Shown here one piece after another: positions 7,436 through 16,409 of a stretch of DNA of 32,683 bases; within the stretch, counting starts at the first letter, position 1, and each line of letters begins with the position of its first letter. The translations under genes and the position numbers were made by a program. Below the pieces are notes generated by a model. It ran no database searches, was not told the DNA's origin, and saw only the letters and a list, made by a program, of their open reading frames with translations. This stretch comes from Bacillota bacterium (lineage in GTDB: Bacteria; Bacillota; Clostridia; Peptostreptococcales; Anaerovoracaceae). Location of the stretch: NCBI GenBank assembly GCA_017431785.1, contig JAFRKJ010000049.1:1-32683 (forward strand), read 5' to 3'.

Positions 7436-7688
7436 GGCGCGTAACAATTTGTGATAGTCATCGGCCGCACATGAGGTATTAAGGCTGATTCCGCAGGAGC
7501 AGTTGCGGTCACCGACGAAACGAAAAGAGAACAAAAGAAAAACCTCAGACATGTTTGAGAGCGTTAGCTCGAGTTTGTCTGAGGTTCTTTTGTTTTTGAG
7601 TGAGTCGCTGTGACCGTCTGCGACGAGGACCAAAGCCGACATACCTCATGTACGGCTGGTGGTCGCTTCCACAACTTGTTATTTCGCC
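7436..7688. repeat. Long imperfect palindrome between fba and pncB
   Basis: Concentric inverted blocks share a centre near 7560-7563: GGCG (7436-7439) with CGCC (7685-7688); TAACAA (7442-7447) with TTGTTA (7676-7681); TTGTG (7449-7453) with CACAA (7670-7674); ACATGAGGTAT (7469-7479) with ATACCTCATGT (7641-7651); CGGTCAC (7506-7512) with GTGACCG (7610-7616); and AACCTCAGACA (7541-7551) with TGTCTGAGGTT (7576-7586). The intervening stretches are partly similar as well. The right arm includes the pncB stop codon. It could be a miniature inverted-repeat element or a long structured RNA made by readthrough from either gene. No coding frame of credible composition lies within it. Confidence 0.75.
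7532..7597. terminator. Bidirectional terminator at the palindrome centre
   Basis: AACCTCAGACA and TGTCTGAGGTT form an 11-bp stem with an additional inner pairing region. It is flanked by ACAAAAG on the left and CTTTTGTTTTT on the right, giving T-rich exits in both directions. It serves the convergent fba (plus) and pncB (minus) genes. Confidence 0.8.
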
Positions 7689-9106
7689 GCGTTGATCATA
7701 TCGTTCTTCAGATTCCAAAGCTTATCTGACAGGTCGACATAATAGGTCTGTGGATTTTCGAAACGCTTCATCTCATCCCACATAAGATCCATCTGCTCTG
7801 CGCAGTACTTCTTGATTTCTTTGATATCAGGGCTCTCATATACTTTCTTGCCGCCCTCAAAGATGCGCTCACGCAGGTTCTTAGCGTAGAAGTTGGTGAT
7901 TGTCTTCTTCTTCCAGATTGCGTTCGGATCGAAGATTTCAATAGATTCGCCTGTTGGTGGTTCTTCCTCATCAAGGGCGATGAGATCACCGAGCATTCTG
8001 TTGGTATCCTTATCAAAGAGTCTCCAGATCGTCTTGAAACCAGGATTTGTGATCTTCTCAACATTCTCGCTGATTTTGATCTTAGGAATCATTTTCCCAT
8101 CTGTTTCAAGTGCAGCCAGTTTATATACGCCGCCGAATACTGGCTCTGACTTGGAAGTGATCAGTCTCTCGCCGACGCCGAAGGAATCGATGCATGCGCC
8201 CTCTTCGAGTACATCTCTGATGATGTATTCATCCAGGGAGTTGGAGATGACGATCTTACAATCTTCCAGACCGGCATCATCCAGCATCTTCCTTGCCTTC
8301 TTGGTCAGGAAGGAAATGTCGCCGCTGTCGATTCTGATGCCTTTGTTCGGCGGATCCAGTTCTTTGAATACCTTGATCGCAGCCGGAACACCTGACTTCA
8401 GGACATTGTATGTATCGACCAGAAGTGTGGCGTTCGTTGGATAGATCTGCGTGTATGTCTTGAATGCTTCGTATTCATTGTCGAACATCTGAACCCAGCT
8501 GTGAGCCATGGTTCCCAGTGCCGGTGTGCCGAATTCTTCGTCCGCAATCGTACATGCTGTTCCGGCGCAGCCGCCGATGAAGGATGCTCTTGCGCCGTAA
8601 ATGGCAGCTGTCGTACTGTGGGATCTTCTCGTACCGAACTCCATGATCGGTCTGCCCTTGGCTGCTCTGACGATTCTGCTGGCCTTTGTGGCGATCAGGC
8701 TCTGGTGGTTGACGAGCAGCAGGATCATCGTTTCCACAAACTGTGCCTGCATCACCGGACCTCTGACTGTGATCAGCGGCTCATATGGGAAGATCGGTGT
8801 ACCTTCCGGAACGGCCCATACATCACAAGTGAATTTGAAATTCTTCAGATATTCCAGGAATTTCTCACTGAAGATACCCTTTCCCCTCAGATATGCGATA
8901 TCCTCATCCGTGAACTCCAGATTGTCTAAATACGCAATGACCTGTTCCAGACCTGCCATAATCGCATAACCGCCGTCATCAGGAATCTTACGGAAAAACA
9001 TATCGAAATACGCGATATCATCCTGCATGTCAGCTTCGAAATAACCATTTGCCATTGTTATTTCATAAAAGTCCGTCAGCATCGTCAGATTGATTTTTTC
9101 TATCAT
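7679..9106 (-). CDS. pncB: Nicotinate phosphoribosyltransferase
   Basis: The 475-residue enzyme makes nicotinate mononucleotide from nicotinate and PRPP in the Preiss-Handler NAD salvage route. It begins MIEKINLTMLTDFYEITMAN, the usual LTDFYE-TMA entry motif. It carries EFGTRRSHS, the GARASFIGGCAGT block, and the LGTMAHSWV motif with the conserved His near the active site, followed by the late IRIDSGD block. Its length is typical of the Gram-positive form. GAGAGGAG precedes the ATG at good spacing. It lies 78 bases downstream of uvrA, but a near-consensus promoter at 9184-9212 suggests independent expression. The stop codon lies in the outer arm of the fba-pncB palindrome. Confidence 0.96.
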   Translation of the reverse strand: MIEKINLTMLTDFYEITMANGYFEADMQDDIAYFDMFFRKIPDDGGYAIMAGLEQVIAYLDNLEFTDEDIAYLRGKGIFSEKFLEYLKNFKFTCDVWAVPEGTPIFPYEPLITVRGPVMQAQFVETMILLLVNHQSLIATKASRIVRAAKGRPIMEFGTRRSHSTTAAIYGARASFIGGCAGTACTIADEEFGTPALGTMAHSWVQMFDNEYEAFKTYTQIYPTNATLLVDTYNVLKSGVPAAIKVFKELDPPNKGIRIDSGDISFLTKKARKMLDDAGLEDCKIVISNSLDEYIIRDVLEEGACIDSFGVGERLITSKSEPVFGGVYKLAALETDGKMIPKIKISENVEKITNPGFKTIWRLFDKDTNRMLGDLIALDEEEPPTGESIEIFDPNAIWKKKTITNFYAKNLRERIFEGGKKVYESPDIKEIKKYCAEQMDLMWDEMKRFENPQTYYVDLSDKLWNLKNDMINAAK

Positions 9107-9183
9107 TTCATTCTCCTCTCGGCCTTACTGCGCATCATTTTTCGGCGTCATTGCCTGCAACCGCATCGGCCAGACTGCGTAAT

Positions 9184-9212
9184 ATTATAACAATTTGCGC
9201 AGGAACTGTCCA
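9184..9212 (-). promoter_or_regulatory. Promoter of pncB overlapping the uvrA stop
   Basis: On the minus strand TGGACA (9212-9207) and a perfect TATAAT (9189-9184) are separated by 17 bases. The -10 box overlaps the uvrA TAA stop (9187-9185). Predicted transcription begins near 9177, giving a leader of about 70 bases. This would decouple NAD salvage from the damage-inducible operon upstream. Confidence 0.6.
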
Positions 9213-12028
9213 GTATAGGAGCCTTCTGTCTTCGCCACCTCTTCCGGCGTTCCCTGGGCCACGATCTGCCCTCCGCGGAAACCTCCGTCAGGTCCCAGAT
9301 CGATAATATGATCCGCGCATTTGATGACATCCAGATTATGTTCTATGACAACGACCGTATTGCCCTGGTCCGTAAGACGAGCCAGAATATCAAGCAGCTT
9401 CTCCACATCTGCGAAATGCAGTCCAGTGGTCGGTTCATCCAGAATGTACAGCGTCTTTCCCGTGCTCTTTTTGGAGAGTTCTGACGCAAGCTTGATTCTC
9501 TGTGCTTCACCGCCCGACAGCTGTGTGCTCGGCTGACCAAGCTTAATGTAACCCAGCCCCACATCTTCCAAGGTCTGCAGATGCCGCTTGATCGGCGGAT
9601 GATTCTTGAAGAACTCCAGTGCTTCGCTGACATTCATGTCCAGAACGTCGTAGATGCTCTTGCCTTTGTATTTGACTTCCAGTGTCTCTCTGTTATAGCG
9701 TCTGCCTTTGCACACTTCGCACGGAACGTAGACATCCGGCAGAAACAGCATCTCAATTTTGATGATACCATCACCATTGCAGGCCTCGCACCGGCCGCCT
9801 TTGACGTTGAAGCTAAACCTTCCCTTGCCGTAACCTCTGAGTTTTGCCTCCGGCAACTGGGCAAACAGATCTCTGATGTTTGTGAACACGCCGGTATACG
9901 TCGCCGGATTGGATCGTGGCGTCTTGCCGATTGGTTTCTGGTCGATATTGATGATTTTATCGATGTTCTTGATTCCCGTGATACTCTTGTGCAGACCAGC
10001 TTTCTGTCGGGAACCGTTCATTTCAGCAGCGACTGCTTTGTAGAGGATTTCACCTACAAGACTACTCTTCCCTGAGCCTGAAACACCCGTAACGCATATG
10101 AATTTGCCCAATGGGAATTTCACATCGATGTTCTTCAGATTGTTCTGGGCTGCGCCCTTGACGGTGATGTATTTGCCGTTGCCTTTGCGGCGCTCGGAAG
10201 GAACTTTGATGCTGCGCTTTCCACTGAGGAATTGCCCTGTGATGGATCGCTCGCAAGCTTTGATTTCTTCCACGGTGCCCTGGGCAACCAATTCGCCGCC
10301 GTTCAGTCCGGCGCCGGGTCCGATATCCACGATCTGATCCGCGGCGTACATGGTATCTTCATCGTGTTCCACAACAATCAGAGTATTCCCGATATCCGTC
10401 AGCTCACGCAAAGACTTCAAAAGCTTCTGATTGTCCTTTTGATGCAATCCGATGCTTGGTTCGTCCAGTATGTAGGAAACACCGACGAGACCGGAACCGA
10501 TTTGCGTCGCCAATCTGATTCTTTGGGATTCACCGCCTGACAGCGTCATGGCAGAACGGCTCAGCGTCAGATAATCCAGTCCTACATCTGCCAGGAACTG
10601 CAGTCTTCCGCGGATTTCCTTGATGATTTCTGCCGAGATTTTCTCGTGAGCAGGGCTCAGTTCCAGATTGTCCAGAAACTCCAGTTCTTCAACAACAGAA
10701 AGATCGCAGAATTCCATGATATTCTTACCTCCGACTGTCACTGCAAGAAGCTCCTCTCTGAGCTTTCTTCCATGGCAGACCGGACATTCTGCAATATCCA
10801 TGAACTGCTCGATTTTGCCTTTGATCCAATCGGAACTGGTCTCCTGATACCGTCTCTCCAGATTCGGGATGATTCCTTCGAATGTATGGCTCCTGTGCTG
10901 CACAAATCCGCTTCTGTTCGTGTAGTCATAGGTGAGTTTCTCGTCGCCGGTGCCATAGAGAAGCACTTCTCTGAACTTCTTAGGCAGTTTATTGAAAGGC
11001 TTTGTCACATCTGCATTGTACTTGTCCGCCAATGCTTTGATCACCTGCCAGTAATAACTCGTATATTCCATGGTCGCAAAAGCATTGACCAACGCTTTGT
11101 CAATAATGCTGAGGCTCTGATCTGGTATCAGAAGGTCTGGGTCCACCTTCTGCAGATAACCCAGGCCCTTGCACTCCGGGCATGCTCCGAGCGGATTATT
11201 GAAGGAAAACATCCTTGGCTCCAGCTCATCGATGCTGACACCGTGCTCCGGACATGCCAGAGAGGTGCTGAAAGTCTTTTCCATCGCTTCCTTATCCGGC
11301 GCCGCAATAATAACTTGTACAAGACCTTCCCCATGGGTGATTGCCAGTTCACAGGCTTCCGACAGACGGCTCTGAACACCGTCTCTCACTTTGATCCTGT
11401 CTACAACGATTTCAATGGTGTGTTTGAAGTTCTTATCCAGACTGATCTCATCTTCATCCACATGCATGATTTCACCATCGACGCGCACCCTGGTGAAGCC
11501 TTCTCTCCTGATACGGTCCAGGATCTTATCGTGGCGGCCTTTGCGCTGACGCACTGCAGGCGCGAGTACGGTAAGCCTCGTACCTTCCTCTTCCAGCATC
11601 AGTGTCTCCACAATCTGATCCACAGACTGACTGGAAATCTCCCTGCCGCAGATTGGGCAGTGTGGTATACCGATGCGGGCATATATGAGTCTGAGGTAGT
11701 CATAGATCTCCGTGACCGTTCCAACCGTCGACCTCGGATTGTGGTTTGTAGACTTCTGGTCGATGCTGATAGCCGGACTGAGACCTTCAATTGACTCAAC
11801 ATCCGGTTTTTCCATCTGGCCGAGGAACTGACGGGCGTATGAGGACAGTGATTCCATGTATTTTCTCTGTCCTTCCGCATAGATGGTATCAAAAGCAAGA
11901 GATGACTTGCCGCTCCCGGATAATCCCGTAAAGACGACCATCTTATTCCTTGGAATCGTCACATCCATACTCTTGAGATTGTTCTCTCTGGCACCTTTAA
12001 TTATGATGTCTTTATTCATTTCTGCCAT
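9185..12028 (-). CDS. uvrA: Excinuclease ABC subunit A
   Basis: The 947-residue ATPase is the damage-recognition component of nucleotide excision repair and loads UvrB. It has two ABC modules: Walker [10 protein letters not shown] at 35-43 and GVSGSGKSS at about 647, each with an LSGGESQRI or LSGGEAQRI signature and an ILDEP Walker B. Zinc-binding cysteine pairs are visible ([16 protein letters not shown], and CEACNGDG with CEVCKGRRY). Also present is the [13 protein letters not shown] stretch of the UvrB-interaction and signature region. Length is normal for the family. It starts 34 bases after the uvrB stop with GAGGGG upstream, so it is the last repair gene of the dinB-yolD-uvrB-uvrA unit. 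Confidence 0.98.
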   Translation of the reverse strand: MAEMNKDIIIKGARENNLKSMDVTIPRNKMVVFTGLSGSGKSSLAFDTIYAEGQRKYMESLSSYARQFLGQMEKPDVESIEGLSPAISIDQKSTNHNPRSTVGTVTEIYDYLRLIYARIGIPHCPICGREISSQSVDQIVETLMLEEEGTRLTVLAPAVRQRKGRHDKILDRIRREGFTRVRVDGEIMHVDEDEISLDKNFKHTIEIVVDRIKVRDGVQSRLSEACELAITHGEGLVQVIIAAPDKEAMEKTFSTSLACPEHGVSIDELEPRMFSFNNPLGACPECKGLGYLQKVDPDLLIPDQSLSIIDKALVNAFATMEYTSYYWQVIKALADKYNADVTKPFNKLPKKFREVLLYGTGDEKLTYDYTNRSGFVQHRSHTFEGIIPNLERRYQETSSDWIKGKIEQFMDIAECPVCHGRKLREELLAVTVGGKNIMEFCDLSVVEELEFLDNLELSPAHEKISAEIIKEIRGRLQFLADVGLDYLTLSRSAMTLSGGESQRIRLATQIGSGLVGVSYILDEPSIGLHQKDNQKLLKSLRELTDIGNTLIVVEHDEDTMYAADQIVDIGPGAGLNGGELVAQGTVEEIKACERSITGQFLSGKRSIKVPSERRKGNGKYITVKGAAQNNLKNIDVKFPLGKFICVTGVSGSGKSSLVGEILYKAVAAEMNGSRQKAGLHKSITGIKNIDKIINIDQKPIGKTPRSNPATYTGVFTNIRDLFAQLPEAKLRGYGKGRFSFNVKGGRCEACNGDGIIKIEMLFLPDVYVPCEVCKGRRYNRETLEVKYKGKSIYDVLDMNVSEALEFFKNHPPIKRHLQTLEDVGLGYIKLGQPSTQLSGGEAQRIKLASELSKKSTGKTLYILDEPTTGLHFADVEKLLDILARLTDQGNTVVVIEHNLDVIKCADHIIDLGPDGGFRGGQIVAQGTPEEVAKTEGSYTGQFLRKLL

Positions 12029-12062
12029 TTTTATCTAATTGCCCCTCTATATTTCTGCCATG

Positions 12063-14048
12063 TTACATTCTGGCTCTGTATTCAAATACCAGGTCACGCA
12101 ATTCTGCCGCTCTCTCGAACTGGAGATCTGCCGCCGCCTGTTTCATTTCCTTCTCAAGCTTGTTCACATAATCGCGAAGCTCTTTCTTCGTGAGTTCATC
12201 CGGCTTGCGGCCGGCAAGGAAGGAATCATATCCTTCTGCATCTTCCGCTTTGACGGTAGCTTCAATGACTTTACGGATTCCTTTCTGAACACTGGTAGGT
12301 GTTATGCCGTTTTCTCTGTTATAATCGTCCTGTATTTTTCGCCTTCTGTCTGTTTCCTTGATGGCGGCGTCCATTGCGCTGCTGATTCCGTCGCAATACA
12401 TAACGACTTTACTGTCAACATTTCTGGCTGCTCTTCCAATCGTCTGGATCAGAGATGTTTCTGTTCTCAGGAAGCCTTCTTTATCTGCGTCCAGTATGGC
12501 AACCAGAGAAACTTCAGGGATGTCAAGGCCTTCACGGAGCAGGTTGATGCCGACAAGCACATCAAATACACCCATCCTCAAATCTCTGATGATTTCCATT
12601 CTCTCCAACGTATCGATGTCTGAATGCAGATATCTGACCTTGACTCCATTTCCACGCAGATAGTCCGTCAAACTCTCCGCCATCTTCTTGGTAAGTGTCG
12701 TGACGAGTACACGTTCTCCCCTGTCTGTGACTTTGTTGATTTCGCCGATCAGATGGTCAATCTGACCTTCGGTTGGATGTGTTTCGATGACAGGATCCAA
12801 GAGCCCTGTCGGTCTGATGATCTGCTCTGCGCTGATTCCGCCGGACTGTTCTCTCTCATATTCTGCAGGCGTAGCACTTACGTAGACGATCTGATCCACC
12901 AGACTGTTGAACTCTTCGAATTTCAGCGGTCTGTTATCCAATGCTGACGGCAGCCGGAACCCAAAATCTACAAGAGATTGCTTTCTGGACCGGTCTCCGT
13001 TATACATGGCCCGCAGCTGCGGCAGCATTACGTGGGATTCATCGATCATAATCAGAAAATCATCCGGAATGTAGTCGATGAGCGTGTATGGTCTGCTTCC
13101 CGGAGGGAGCCCCACGAGGTGACGAGAATAGTTTTCGATGCCTTTGCATGTACCGATTTCTCTGAGCATTTCCACATCGTATCTCGTTCTCTGCTCAATG
13201 CGCTGCGCTTCGATAAGCTTCCCCCTGTCCTTAAACCAGGTGATTCTCTCCTGCAGTTCTTCATTGATCGTCTGGGTCGCCCGTTCTATCTTCTCAGGGC
13301 TGGTGACATAATGGGACGCCGGATACACTGCAACATGCTGTCTGAGTCCCAGAATTTCCCCTGTTACAGGGTTGATTTCTTTAATAGACTCCACTTCGTC
13401 CCCAAACAGTTCAATCCTAACGGCATTTTCTGCTCCTGCAGGATAAATATCTATGATATCACCGCGCACTCTGAATGTACCCCGTTCGAAGGCCATATCG
13501 TTTCTGGTGTACTGGATATCCACGAGCTTGCGCAGAAGCTCCTGTCGGTCTTTTTCCATGCCGGGTCTGATGGATATGACCTGGTTTTCGTAATCGATCG
13601 GGCTTCCCAGTCCATAGATGCACGACACAGATGCTACGATAATGACATCCCGCCGCTCGCTGAGGGCTGCCGTCGCTGAATGGCGCAGTTTCTCTATCTC
13701 GGCGTTGATATCGGAATCTTTCTCAATATAGGTATCCGTGGAAGCAACATATGCCTCCGGCTGATAGTAATCATAGTAGGACACAAAGTATTCCACGGCA
13801 TTTTCCGGGAAGAATTCCCTGAATTCACCGTGCAGCTGGGCTGCCAGTGTCTTGTTGTGGGATATGACAAGTGTCGGCTTCTGGACTTTCTCTATGATCT
13901 TCGCCATAGTGAATGTCTTGCCGCTTCCTGTGACACCCATCAGGGTCTGTGATTTTTTGCCTTCGAGAATTCCCCTGGCAATCGTATCGATGGCCTGAGG
14001 CTGATCCCCCATCGGTTCAAAATCTGAATAAACCTTGAAATCAGGCAT
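12063..14048 (-). CDS. uvrB: Excinuclease ABC subunit B
   Basis: The 661-residue helicase-like protein verifies DNA damage and recruits UvrC. Walker [10 protein letters not shown] is at 38-46, the beta-hairpin that inserts between strands is at [10 protein letters not shown], and the DEAD-like [10 protein letters not shown] is present. The C-terminal helicase motifs follow ([17 protein letters not shown] and TIGRAARN). The terminal UVR motif for UvrC or UvrA contact is at about 625-661 ([21 protein letters not shown]). It begins five bases after the YolD-like gene's stop, with purine-rich GGAGAGG upstream, and is followed closely by uvrA. This indicates tight cotranscription under the LexA-type promoter at 15597-15625. 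Confidence 0.98.
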   Translation of the reverse strand: MPDFKVYSDFEPMGDQPQAIDTIARGILEGKKSQTLMGVTGSGKTFTMAKIIEKVQKPTLVISHNKTLAAQLHGEFREFFPENAVEYFVSYYDYYQPEAYVASTDTYIEKDSDINAEIEKLRHSATAALSERRDVIIVASVSCIYGLGSPIDYENQVISIRPGMEKDRQELLRKLVDIQYTRNDMAFERGTFRVRGDIIDIYPAGAENAVRIELFGDEVESIKEINPVTGEILGLRQHVAVYPASHYVTSPEKIERATQTINEELQERITWFKDRGKLIEAQRIEQRTRYDVEMLREIGTCKGIENYSRHLVGLPPGSRPYTLIDYIPDDFLIMIDESHVMLPQLRAMYNGDRSRKQSLVDFGFRLPSALDNRPLKFEEFNSLVDQIVYVSATPAEYEREQSGGISAEQIIRPTGLLDPVIETHPTEGQIDHLIGEINKVTDRGERVLVTTLTKKMAESLTDYLRGNGVKVRYLHSDIDTLERMEIIRDLRMGVFDVLVGINLLREGLDIPEVSLVAILDADKEGFLRTETSLIQTIGRAARNVDSKVVMYCDGISSAMDAAIKETDRRRKIQDDYNRENGITPTSVQKGIRKVIEATVKAEDAEGYDSFLAGRKPDELTKKELRDYVNKLEKEMKQAAADLQFERAAELRDLVFEYRARM

Positions 14049-14053
14049 ATCCG

Positions 14054-14224
14054 TTAATCCTCTCCTTCTCCGTTTTCGTCTTCATTAAATGGCTCATACC
14101 GCACATTCTGATTGATTATACCATAATCAGACTCTAGTTCTTTCTCTTTTTGACGGAGGGCCTCCTCAAGTCCTGTGACTGCCGCAAAAGGCATAAACTG
14201 CTTGGCTCTATCTTTTCTGTCCAT
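14054..14224 (-). CDS. YolD-like small protein, partner of the Y-family polymerase
   Basis: A 56-residue frame not overlapped by any better candidate reads [20 protein letters not shown], then a charged helix ([11 protein letters not shown]) and an acidic tail. DRAxQFxPFAALTG is the recognisable core of YolD-like proteins (Bacillus YolD/YqjX relatives), which are often encoded beside Y-family polymerases of the UvrX/YqjW type. The ATG has GGAGGGC eight bases upstream, and the gene overlaps the 3' end of the polymerase gene by 17 bases in another frame. uvrB starts five bases after its stop. Its biochemical role is unknown; a regulatory or accessory role for the polymerase, analogous to UmuD beside UmuC, is inferred from context. 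It is a short form, lacking the longer N-terminal part of some relatives. Confidence 0.85.
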   Translation of the reverse strand: MDRKDRAKQFMPFAAVTGLEEALRQKEKELESDYGIINQNVRYEPFNEDENGEGED

Positions 14225-15590
14225 TCTTATGCCCTCCTGATTCTCCGCTCTTGTGGCCGCCGATCTGCATATTCCGCTCTCTGGTGGTTGCTTCCGCCTT
14301 GAAGTTGGTCCCTTTGAGTATAGCGTTCTTACCGAATTTATCTTTGATTGCCAGCTCAGCTTCCTGCAGTTTCTTGTCTTTTTCCAGAACTTCTTCCTGT
14401 GGCCTGCTTTTGGCCTCGTCTTTCATCATGTCGAACAGATTCAACTGCCTGTTTCCTCTGTCTTTGCGGATGTTGTTGCAGGAAATGTTGACTCTTCTGA
14501 TCATGCGGCTGTGATCCATCACTCTGTCGTACAGCGCTACGACTTCCGGCACCATAACCGATGCTTCACAGCTTCCACCTTCGAAGCGGACCGTTCCCCC
14601 GTCCCGATGACCATATCTGCCAAATCTGCCGCCTCCCGCATCAGCTCCAGATCCGGGTTGTGTTGATTTCGCATATCCTACTGATATGGTTACGGATTCA
14701 GCTGTTACTCCTTTTTTGACCAGATCGAGGCACATGAGATCCATCATCTCCCTGACAATGGTCCTCCCCTCTTCAAAGGTGTAATCCCGCATCAGCACCT
14801 GACCGCTTGTCAGACTGTGGTCCTTCGGCTTATACGCCTTGATATCGGCCATCGTCACCGGTTCTCTGCCCCATGCGTGGTCAATGAGCAGCTCCGCGTC
14901 CACGCCGAACATCTGATAGAGCAGATTTTCATCTCGCTCTGCTGCCGCCAGCTCGCCCATGGTGTGAACGCCGATTTTCTCCAGTCTGCGTGCAGTTCCT
15001 TCTCCGATTCTCCAGAAATCGGTAAGCGGCCTGTGATCCCAAAGGGTTTCTCTGTATTTCTCTTCATCCAGCTCACCGATGAAATCCTCTGCATGCTTAG
15101 CTGTGATATCCAGGGCGATCTTGGTCAGATACAGATTGGTGCCGATTCCGCAAGTAGCCCGCACACCGATCTTACTGCTGATTTCATTCATGATTCTGAC
15201 CGCCAGCTCTCTTGGAGTGCATCTGTAAACATGGAGATAGTGCGTCACATCGATGAAAGCCTCATCGATGGAATAAACATGGATATCATCCTTGGAAAAC
15301 CACTTCAGATAGATGCCGTAAATCTCTGCAGCATAGTCGATGTACTTCTGCATCCTCGGCTGCGCCATGATGTAATCGATACCTTCCGGTATCTCAAAAA
15401 CCCTGCATCTGTTCTTCACCCCAAGCTTCTTCATGGAGGGTGAAACCGCAAGACAAATAGTCTTGTTGCTGCGCTCCGGATCGGCAACAACAAGATTGGT
15501 CGTCATCGGATCGAGACCCCTTTCTACGCACTCTACAGAAGCGTAGAATGACTTCAGATCTATGCAGATGTATCTGTTTTCTCCATCCAT
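14208..15590 (-). CDS. Y-family (UmuC/UvrX-like) translesion DNA polymerase
   Basis: The 460-residue protein reads MDGENRYICIDLKSFYASVE, with the first metal-binding Asp at residue 11. The SIDEAF motif with catalytic Asp109/Glu110 follows. The helix-hairpin-helix region is WRIGEGTARRLEKIGVHTMG, and a little-finger domain and a C-terminal basic tail end the protein. It copies across lesions with low fidelity. The form with DLKSFYASVECVERGLDP is the Firmicute UvrX/YqjW-type subgroup rather than classical DinB. An upstream extension to 15737 is rejected because it would pass through the promoter. The ATG lies only six bases after a perfect -10 box and has no Shine-Dalgarno sequence, so the mRNA is probably leaderless. 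It heads the operon with the YolD-like gene, uvrB and uvrA. Confidence 0.93.
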   Translation of the reverse strand: MDGENRYICIDLKSFYASVECVERGLDPMTTNLVVADPERSNKTICLAVSPSMKKLGVKNRCRVFEIPEGIDYIMAQPRMQKYIDYAAEIYGIYLKWFSKDDIHVYSIDEAFIDVTHYLHVYRCTPRELAVRIMNEISSKIGVRATCGIGTNLYLTKIALDITAKHAEDFIGELDEEKYRETLWDHRPLTDFWRIGEGTARRLEKIGVHTMGELAAAERDENLLYQMFGVDAELLIDHAWGREPVTMADIKAYKPKDHSLTSGQVLMRDYTFEEGRTIVREMMDLMCLDLVKKGVTAESVTISVGYAKSTQPGSGADAGGGRFGRYGHRDGGTVRFEGGSCEASVMVPEVVALYDRVMDHSRMIRRVNISCNNIRKDRGNRQLNLFDMMKDEAKSRPQEEVLEKDKKLQEAELAIKDKFGKNAILKGTNFKAEATTRERNMQIGGHKSGESGGHKNGQKR

Positions 15591-15596
15591 GTTTAC

Positions 15597-15625
15597 ATTA
15601 TACGAACATTTGTTCCTTCCGTCAA
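15597..15625 (-). promoter_or_regulatory. SOS promoter of the polymerase-uvrBA operon
   Basis: On the minus strand TTGACG (15625-15620) and TATAAT (15602-15597) are separated by exactly 17 bases, nearly perfect consensus. The LexA box fills most of the spacer. The predicted first transcribed base is at or next to the A of the ATG at 15590. Confidence 0.85.
15603..15616 (-). promoter_or_regulatory. LexA (DinR-type) operator
   Basis: The site reads CGAACATTTGTTCC on the plus strand, matching the Firmicute SOS box core GAAC-N4-GTTC. It lies wholly between the -35 and -10 elements, where bound LexA would block RNA polymerase. This is the only such site I noticed in the window. Confidence 0.88.
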
Positions 15626-15629
15626 GCAC

Positions 15630-15661
15630 AATAAAACCCGCAGGAATCAACCGCTGCGGGT
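15630..15661 (-). terminator. Terminator of thrH
   Basis: ACCCGCAG (15661-15654 on the minus strand) pairs with CTGCGGGT (15643-15636) across ten bases and is followed by TTTATTG. The stem lies between the thrH stop and the -35 box of the SOS promoter, insulating the two units. Confidence 0.8.
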
Positions 15662-15690
15662 CCTTGTCTGCAATGTGCAACTGTGATGTC

Positions 15691-16305
15691 CTACAGTACT
15701 CCGATAATCGCTTCGTACAGGTCGTCGAATTCTTCAAATGCAGGATACTGCGGATAATCCTTCTTGATCTGCTCCGTGCTTCTGAAGAGGAATCCTGCCT
15801 TGCTCGCCTGAATCATAGCCAGATCGTTGAAGCTGTCTCCGGAAGCAATGGTGTTGTATCCGATTGACTGCAGCGCCTTGACGGTGCTCAGCTTTGACTT
15901 CGCAACACGCATGTGGTGTTTCAGCACTTCTCCATCCTCAGCAACTTCCAGGGTATTGCACATGAGCGTCGGATAACCCAGTTTCTTCATGAGCGGCATG
16001 GCGAACTGCTCAAATGTATCGCTCAGAATCAGTACCTGTGTCTTCTCACGCAGCTTATCCAGGAATTCTTTCGCACCCGGCAGCGGATCGATCTTTGCAA
16101 TGACAGCCTGGATCTCCTTCAGACCAAGACCGTGTTCCTTCAGAATAGCGATTCTATACTCCATGAGTTTGTCGTAATCCGGCTCGTCACGGGTCGTCTT
16201 CTTCAGCTCAGGAATCCCTGTTTCATTTGCAAAGGCAATCCATATTTCCGGTACGAGAACGCCTTCCATATCAAGGCATACGATGTTCATTTTGTTTTCA
16301 CTCAT
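15691..16305 (-). CDS. thrH: ThrH-like phosphoserine phosphatase / homoserine phosphotransferase
   Basis: The 204-residue HAD-superfamily protein begins with MNIVCLDMEGVLVPEIWIAF after five residues. The motif I variant D-M-E (Asp12, Glu14) followed by GVLVPEIWIAFA is distinctive of ThrH. Motif II is LILSDTF and the later motif is ASGDSFNDLAM. In Pseudomonas, ThrH dephosphorylates phosphoserine and can transfer the phosphate to homoserine, linking serine and threonine synthesis. The same activity here is inferred. AAAGGAG lies at good spacing before the ATG. It has a promoter embedded in the upstream gene's terminator (16338-16366) and its own terminator. Nearby amino-acid genes, including an SstT-type Ser/Thr transporter, fit the theme, but they are on separate transcripts. 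Confidence 0.9.
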   Translation of the reverse strand: MSENKMNIVCLDMEGVLVPEIWIAFANETGIPELKKTTRDEPDYDKLMEYRIAILKEHGLGLKEIQAVIAKIDPLPGAKEFLDKLREKTQVLILSDTFEQFAMPLMKKLGYPTLMCNTLEVAEDGEVLKHHMRVAKSKLSTVKALQSIGYNTIASGDSFNDLAMIQASKAGFLFRSTEQIKKDYPQYPAFEEFDDLYEAIIGVL

Positions 16306-16337
16306 AATTAATCTCCTTTAGTCATATGATGTATGAA

Positions 16338-16366
16338 ATTATAGCAGAAAAATGCAAAGAGGACAA
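16338..16366 (-). promoter_or_regulatory. Promoter of thrH
   Basis: On the minus strand TTGTCC (16366-16361) and a perfect TATAAT (16343-16338) are 17 bases apart. The -35 hexamer is formed by part of one arm of the terminator hairpin of the upstream gene. Predicted transcription begins near 16331, about 26 bases before the ATG. Confidence 0.6.
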
Positions 16367-16384
16367 TGCCTCTGTGCATTGTCC
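16350..16384 (-). terminator. Terminator of the saccharopine-dehydrogenase-like gene
   Basis: GGACAATGC and GCATTGTCC form a perfect 9-bp stem (16384-16376 and 16369-16361) with a six-base loop. On the minus strand it is followed by TCTTTGCATTTTT. It lies 26 bases after the stop codon. Confidence 0.8.
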
Positions 16385-16409
16385 CCTTACTTTCTTTGCG
16401 ATCGCCGTA

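Noticed and set aside
7274-7642. Minus-strand open frame across the fba end and the palindrome
   Set aside because: It overlaps fba antisense and the terminator hairpin, has no ribosome binding site and no recognisable sequence.
10646-11794. Plus-strand open frame of 382 codons opposite uvrA
   Set aside because: Antisense to clearly conserved UvrA sequence; no ribosome binding site or family motif.
15591-15737. In-frame upstream extension of the Y-family polymerase by 49 codons
   Set aside because: It runs through the LexA-regulated promoter and the thrH terminator and contains no family sequence; homologous proteins begin near MDGENRYICIDLKSF.
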